From: an uncultured Prevotella sp.
GTDB taxonomy: Bacteria > Bacteroidota > Bacteroidia > Bacteroidales > Bacteroidaceae
DNA: 25,138 nucleotides
Assembly (NCBI GenBank): GCA_937906495.1
Contig: CALCVT010000045.1
Coordinates: forward strand, 1 to 25,138
Direction: 5' to 3'
Shown here: positions 23,463 through 25,138 of the stretch, in pieces
Layout of the letters: each line of letters opens with the position of its first letter
How positions within the stretch are numbered: position 1 is the first letter of the stretch
The notes under the pieces: model-generated
Told to the model about the DNA's origin: nothing
Databases searched by the model: none
The model's input: only the letters and a program-made list of their open reading frames with translations
Translations under genes and position numbers: made by a program

Positions 23463-23493
23463 CAAATATATAGCTAAATTCAATGAGAGCAAA
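23463..23493 (-). promoter_or_regulatory. Promoter of rsmI with almost no leader
   Basis: On the minus strand TTTG (23493-23490), then 19 bases, then TATATTTG (23470-23463) fit the Bacteroidetes consensus exactly. Only four bases (CAGC) separate the box from the ATG at 23458, so transcription would start at or within a few bases of the start codon. Confidence 0.75.
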
Positions 23494-23534
23494 CAAATTA
23501 GTGTGCTTTTGCCGTTTTTTTGAAATAGAATAGA

Positions 23535-23542
23535 TAATTTTG
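23535..23542 (+). promoter_or_regulatory. Possible -7 box TAATTTTG upstream of the AI-2E gene
   Basis: It matches TAnnTTTG. TTTG at 23508-23511 lies 23 bases upstream, slightly long. It would give a leader of about 125 bases before ATG 23672. Confidence 0.35.
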
Positions 23543-23653
23543 CCCCGACTTAAGGTCTTTCATCACAGCTGCAGCCTCAATTCGAAGACTTAACATCCTT
23601 TTTTGAAAGCTCTTTATTCTGTTTCTGGGGTGCAGTTGTATTTCATCGAATTA

Positions 23654-23661
23654 TACATTTG
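23654..23661 (+). promoter_or_regulatory. Possible -7 box TACATTTG next to the AI-2E gene
   Basis: It matches TAnnTTTG and ends 10 bases before ATG 23672. The nearest upstream TTG is only 15 bases away, so the -33 element is poor. If used, this mRNA would also have a very short leader. Confidence 0.4.
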
Positions 23662-23671
23662 TTCTGTGCCT

Positions 23672-24937
23672 ATGACTCATTTCAAAGTTGGCGGCAAAAG
23701 GCCCATCACCTTCGACCGCTTTATTAGAGGTGTACTTGCCGTTTTGCTTATTGTTGGCTTTGCCGCACTGCTTTATTACCTTAAAACGGTTCTTATACCT
23801 TTCTTTATTGCTTGGGCTGCTGCCTATCTGCTCTATCCCATGGTGCGCTACCTGCAAATTAAAACAGGCAATCGTCTCATTGCCATCACTCTCACGATTA
23901 TTGTTACTTTCAGTGTGCTCTGCGGCTTTTTCTATTTAGTTATACCTCCTATGATTAACGAGGTAACCCACCTCAAGGACGTAGCACTTGAATACTTGCA
24001 AAAGGGATCGGACAATGCTGCCATCCCCCCCGCTGTACAAGAGTTTACACAGCAACATGCCCGCGAATACAACATCGAAAACTTCTTGCAACAGCCCGAT
24101 GTCATATCTGCTATCAAAAGTGCTGTACCAACCATGTGGGAATTCTTGTGGAGCACGGCAGGAATTATCATCAACACAGCTGCTTCGCTCATTGGGCTAC
24201 TTTATTTACTATTTTTACTAACCGACTACGAAAAGTATGCTAATGGTTGGATTCATTTCATCCCCAAACACCGACGCAACTTTGCAGCCCAACTGGCGGC
24301 CGATGTCGAACGCAATATGGCTGGCTACTTTCGTGGACAAGCATTAGTAGCACTGAGCAATTGTGTGATGTTCTCCATCGGCTTTGTCATCATAGACTTT
24401 CCCATGCCCATCGGATTGGGATGCCTCATCGGAGTAATCAGTTTTGTGCCTTATCTGCAAGTAGTCGGATTTGTGCCGGCTGCATTTTTAGCCCTACTTA
24501 AAGCTGTCGAAACCGGACAGAACTTCTGGTGGCTCCTCTGTTTGGTTCTTATTGTCTACATTGTAGTACAAATTCTGCAAGATACTATTTTCACTCCACG
24601 TATCATGGGCAAAATCATGGGGTTACCACCTGCTATCATCCTACTCTCACTCTCTGTTTGGGGATACGCCTTTGGTATTATCGGACTGATTATTGCCTTG
24701 CCTATTACTACATTGGCCATTTCCTACTACCGCCGCTACGTTCTTGGCGAACAGGTTCCTGTTAATTCACCCATCCAACCCGATCCCGAAGATATTGACA
24801 TCGAAAAACGTGTCGGCATTTACATCGAAGCACCCGACCCTGCAAAATCCCATAATCTTAACCAGCCTACAAAATCAAATACAACTCATACTAACCATAC
24901 AGAGACAAAGAACCTACAATCCGATTCTGAAAAATAA
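23672..24937 (+). CDS. AI-2E family (PerM/TqsA-like) transporter
   Basis: This 421-residue integral membrane protein belongs to the UPF0118/AI-2E family of putative exporters. Two or three hydrophobic segments at about 20-105 are followed by a periplasmic stretch (about 110-175) and then by a dense membrane region (about 175-360) ending in MGLPPAIILLSLSVWGYAFGIIGLIIALP. This hallmark end-segment identifies the family. The frame is open to TTG 23603, but ATG 23672 is preferred since the added residues are not conserved in style and a -7 box overlaps them. The last 65 residues are hydrophilic and rich in Asn, Thr, Ser and His, a variable tail likely in the cytoplasm. Family members export autoinducer-2 or act as Na+/H+ antiporters; the substrate here is unknown. 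It is divergent from rsmI. Confidence 0.88.
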   Translation: MTHFKVGGKRPITFDRFIRGVLAVLLIVGFAALLYYLKTVLIPFFIAWAAAYLLYPMVRYLQIKTGNRLIAITLTIIVTFSVLCGFFYLVIPPMINEVTHLKDVALEYLQKGSDNAAIPPAVQEFTQQHAREYNIENFLQQPDVISAIKSAVPTMWEFLWSTAGIIINTAASLIGLLYLLFLLTDYEKYANGWIHFIPKHRRNFAAQLAADVERNMAGYFRGQALVALSNCVMFSIGFVIIDFPMPIGLGCLIGVISFVPYLQVVGFVPAAFLALLKAVETGQNFWWLLCLVLIVYIVVQILQDTIFTPRIMGKIMGLPPAIILLSLSVWGYAFGIIGLIIALPITTLAISYYRRYVLGEQVPVNSPIQPDPEDIDIEKRVGIYIEAPDPAKSHNLNQPTKSNTTHTNHTETKNLQSDSEK

Positions 24938-25062
24938 GCGGGACATCTTCATAATTATGCTTTCAGAAGAAGTCAAAACACGCTATATTCAGCAAGAAAA
25001 CATACTTTTCTCTGCAAAATAAGGGACAAACACATATTTTTTCAAAAAAAATTGGCAAAACA

Positions 25063-25094
25063 TTTGGTCATTACAAACAAACCCCCTATCTTTG
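25063..25094 (+). promoter_or_regulatory. Promoter of the tRNA gene
   Basis: TTTG at 25063-25066, a 20-base spacer, then TATCTTTG at 25087-25094 make a near-perfect Bacteroidetes promoter. Transcription would start about 20 bases before the tRNA 5' end at 25121. The sequence between 24938 and here shows no gene and only AT-rich runs. Confidence 0.85.
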
Positions 25095-25120
25095 CACTCG
25101 CTTAACAGCAATAAAGGTTT

Positions 25121-25138
25121 GATTCGCTAGCTCAGCTG
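25121..25138 (+). tRNA. tRNA gene, 5' end only (isotype not determinable)
   Basis: The last 18 bases fit a tRNA start: acceptor strand GATTCGC (positions 1-7), TA at 8-9, D-stem strand GCTC at 10-13, then A14, G15 and the D-loop up to G18. The window ends before the anticodon, so the amino acid cannot be told. A strong promoter lies just upstream, consistent with an RNA gene start. Confidence 0.75.

Overview
The window looks like a chromosomal stretch from a member of the Bacteroidales, possibly Prevotellaceae. The signs are gene content typical of that order, several promoters of the Bacteroidetes type (TTTG, about 20 bases, TAnnTTTG), almost no Shine-Dalgarno sequences, and lipoproteins with acidic/hydroxyl O-glycosylation-like motifs. 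Coding density is high. There are 15 protein genes and the first 18 bases of a tRNA gene. I see no CRISPR array, no transposase and no phage gene.

Layout. 42-4052 (minus): thrA, a fused aspartokinase/homoserine dehydrogenase, preceded by a secreted glycosyl-hydrolase-like (DigH/GHL10 type) gene. 4432-10754 (plus): a tight five-gene operon encoding an IspD/TarI-like cytidylyltransferase fused to a LicD-type phosphotransferase, a LicC/PntC-like nucleotidyltransferase fused to a CobD-like PLP enzyme, an octopine-dehydrogenase-family reductase, a glycosyltransferase and a FecE-type ATPase. 10917-13034 (plus): topB, closed by a strong terminator. 13224-16970 (minus): recJ then recQ, with a 75-base inverted-repeat element between them. 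17398-18831 (minus): a PurF-like protein that lacks the glutaminase nucleophile. 19389-23458 (minus): a MATE transporter, a glycine-zipper lipoprotein, a coiled-coil lipoprotein and rsmI. 23672-24937 (plus): an AI-2E-family membrane protein. 25121 to the end: the 5' part of a tRNA behind a near-perfect promoter.

The most interesting region is the 4432-9964 operon. Read together, its domains suggest a pathway that makes CDP-linked small alcohols or amines and transfers them as phosphodiesters to a surface glycan. The CobD-like half could decarboxylate O-phosphoserine or O-phosphothreonine. The nucleotidyltransferase half of the same chain could make the CDP derivative. The opine-type reductase could N-alkylate the amine, and LicD could transfer it. 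The IspD-LicD fusion parallels the human ISPD plus fukutin/FKRP pair, which makes and transfers ribitol phosphate. The substrates are inferred, not shown.

The second notable item is the PurF paralogue. Its N-terminal Cys and oxyanion-hole Asn-Gly both appear to be replaced, while the PRPP loop is intact and a cysteine cluster has been added at the C terminus. All calls come from reading sequence and remembered family motifs; no database search was run.
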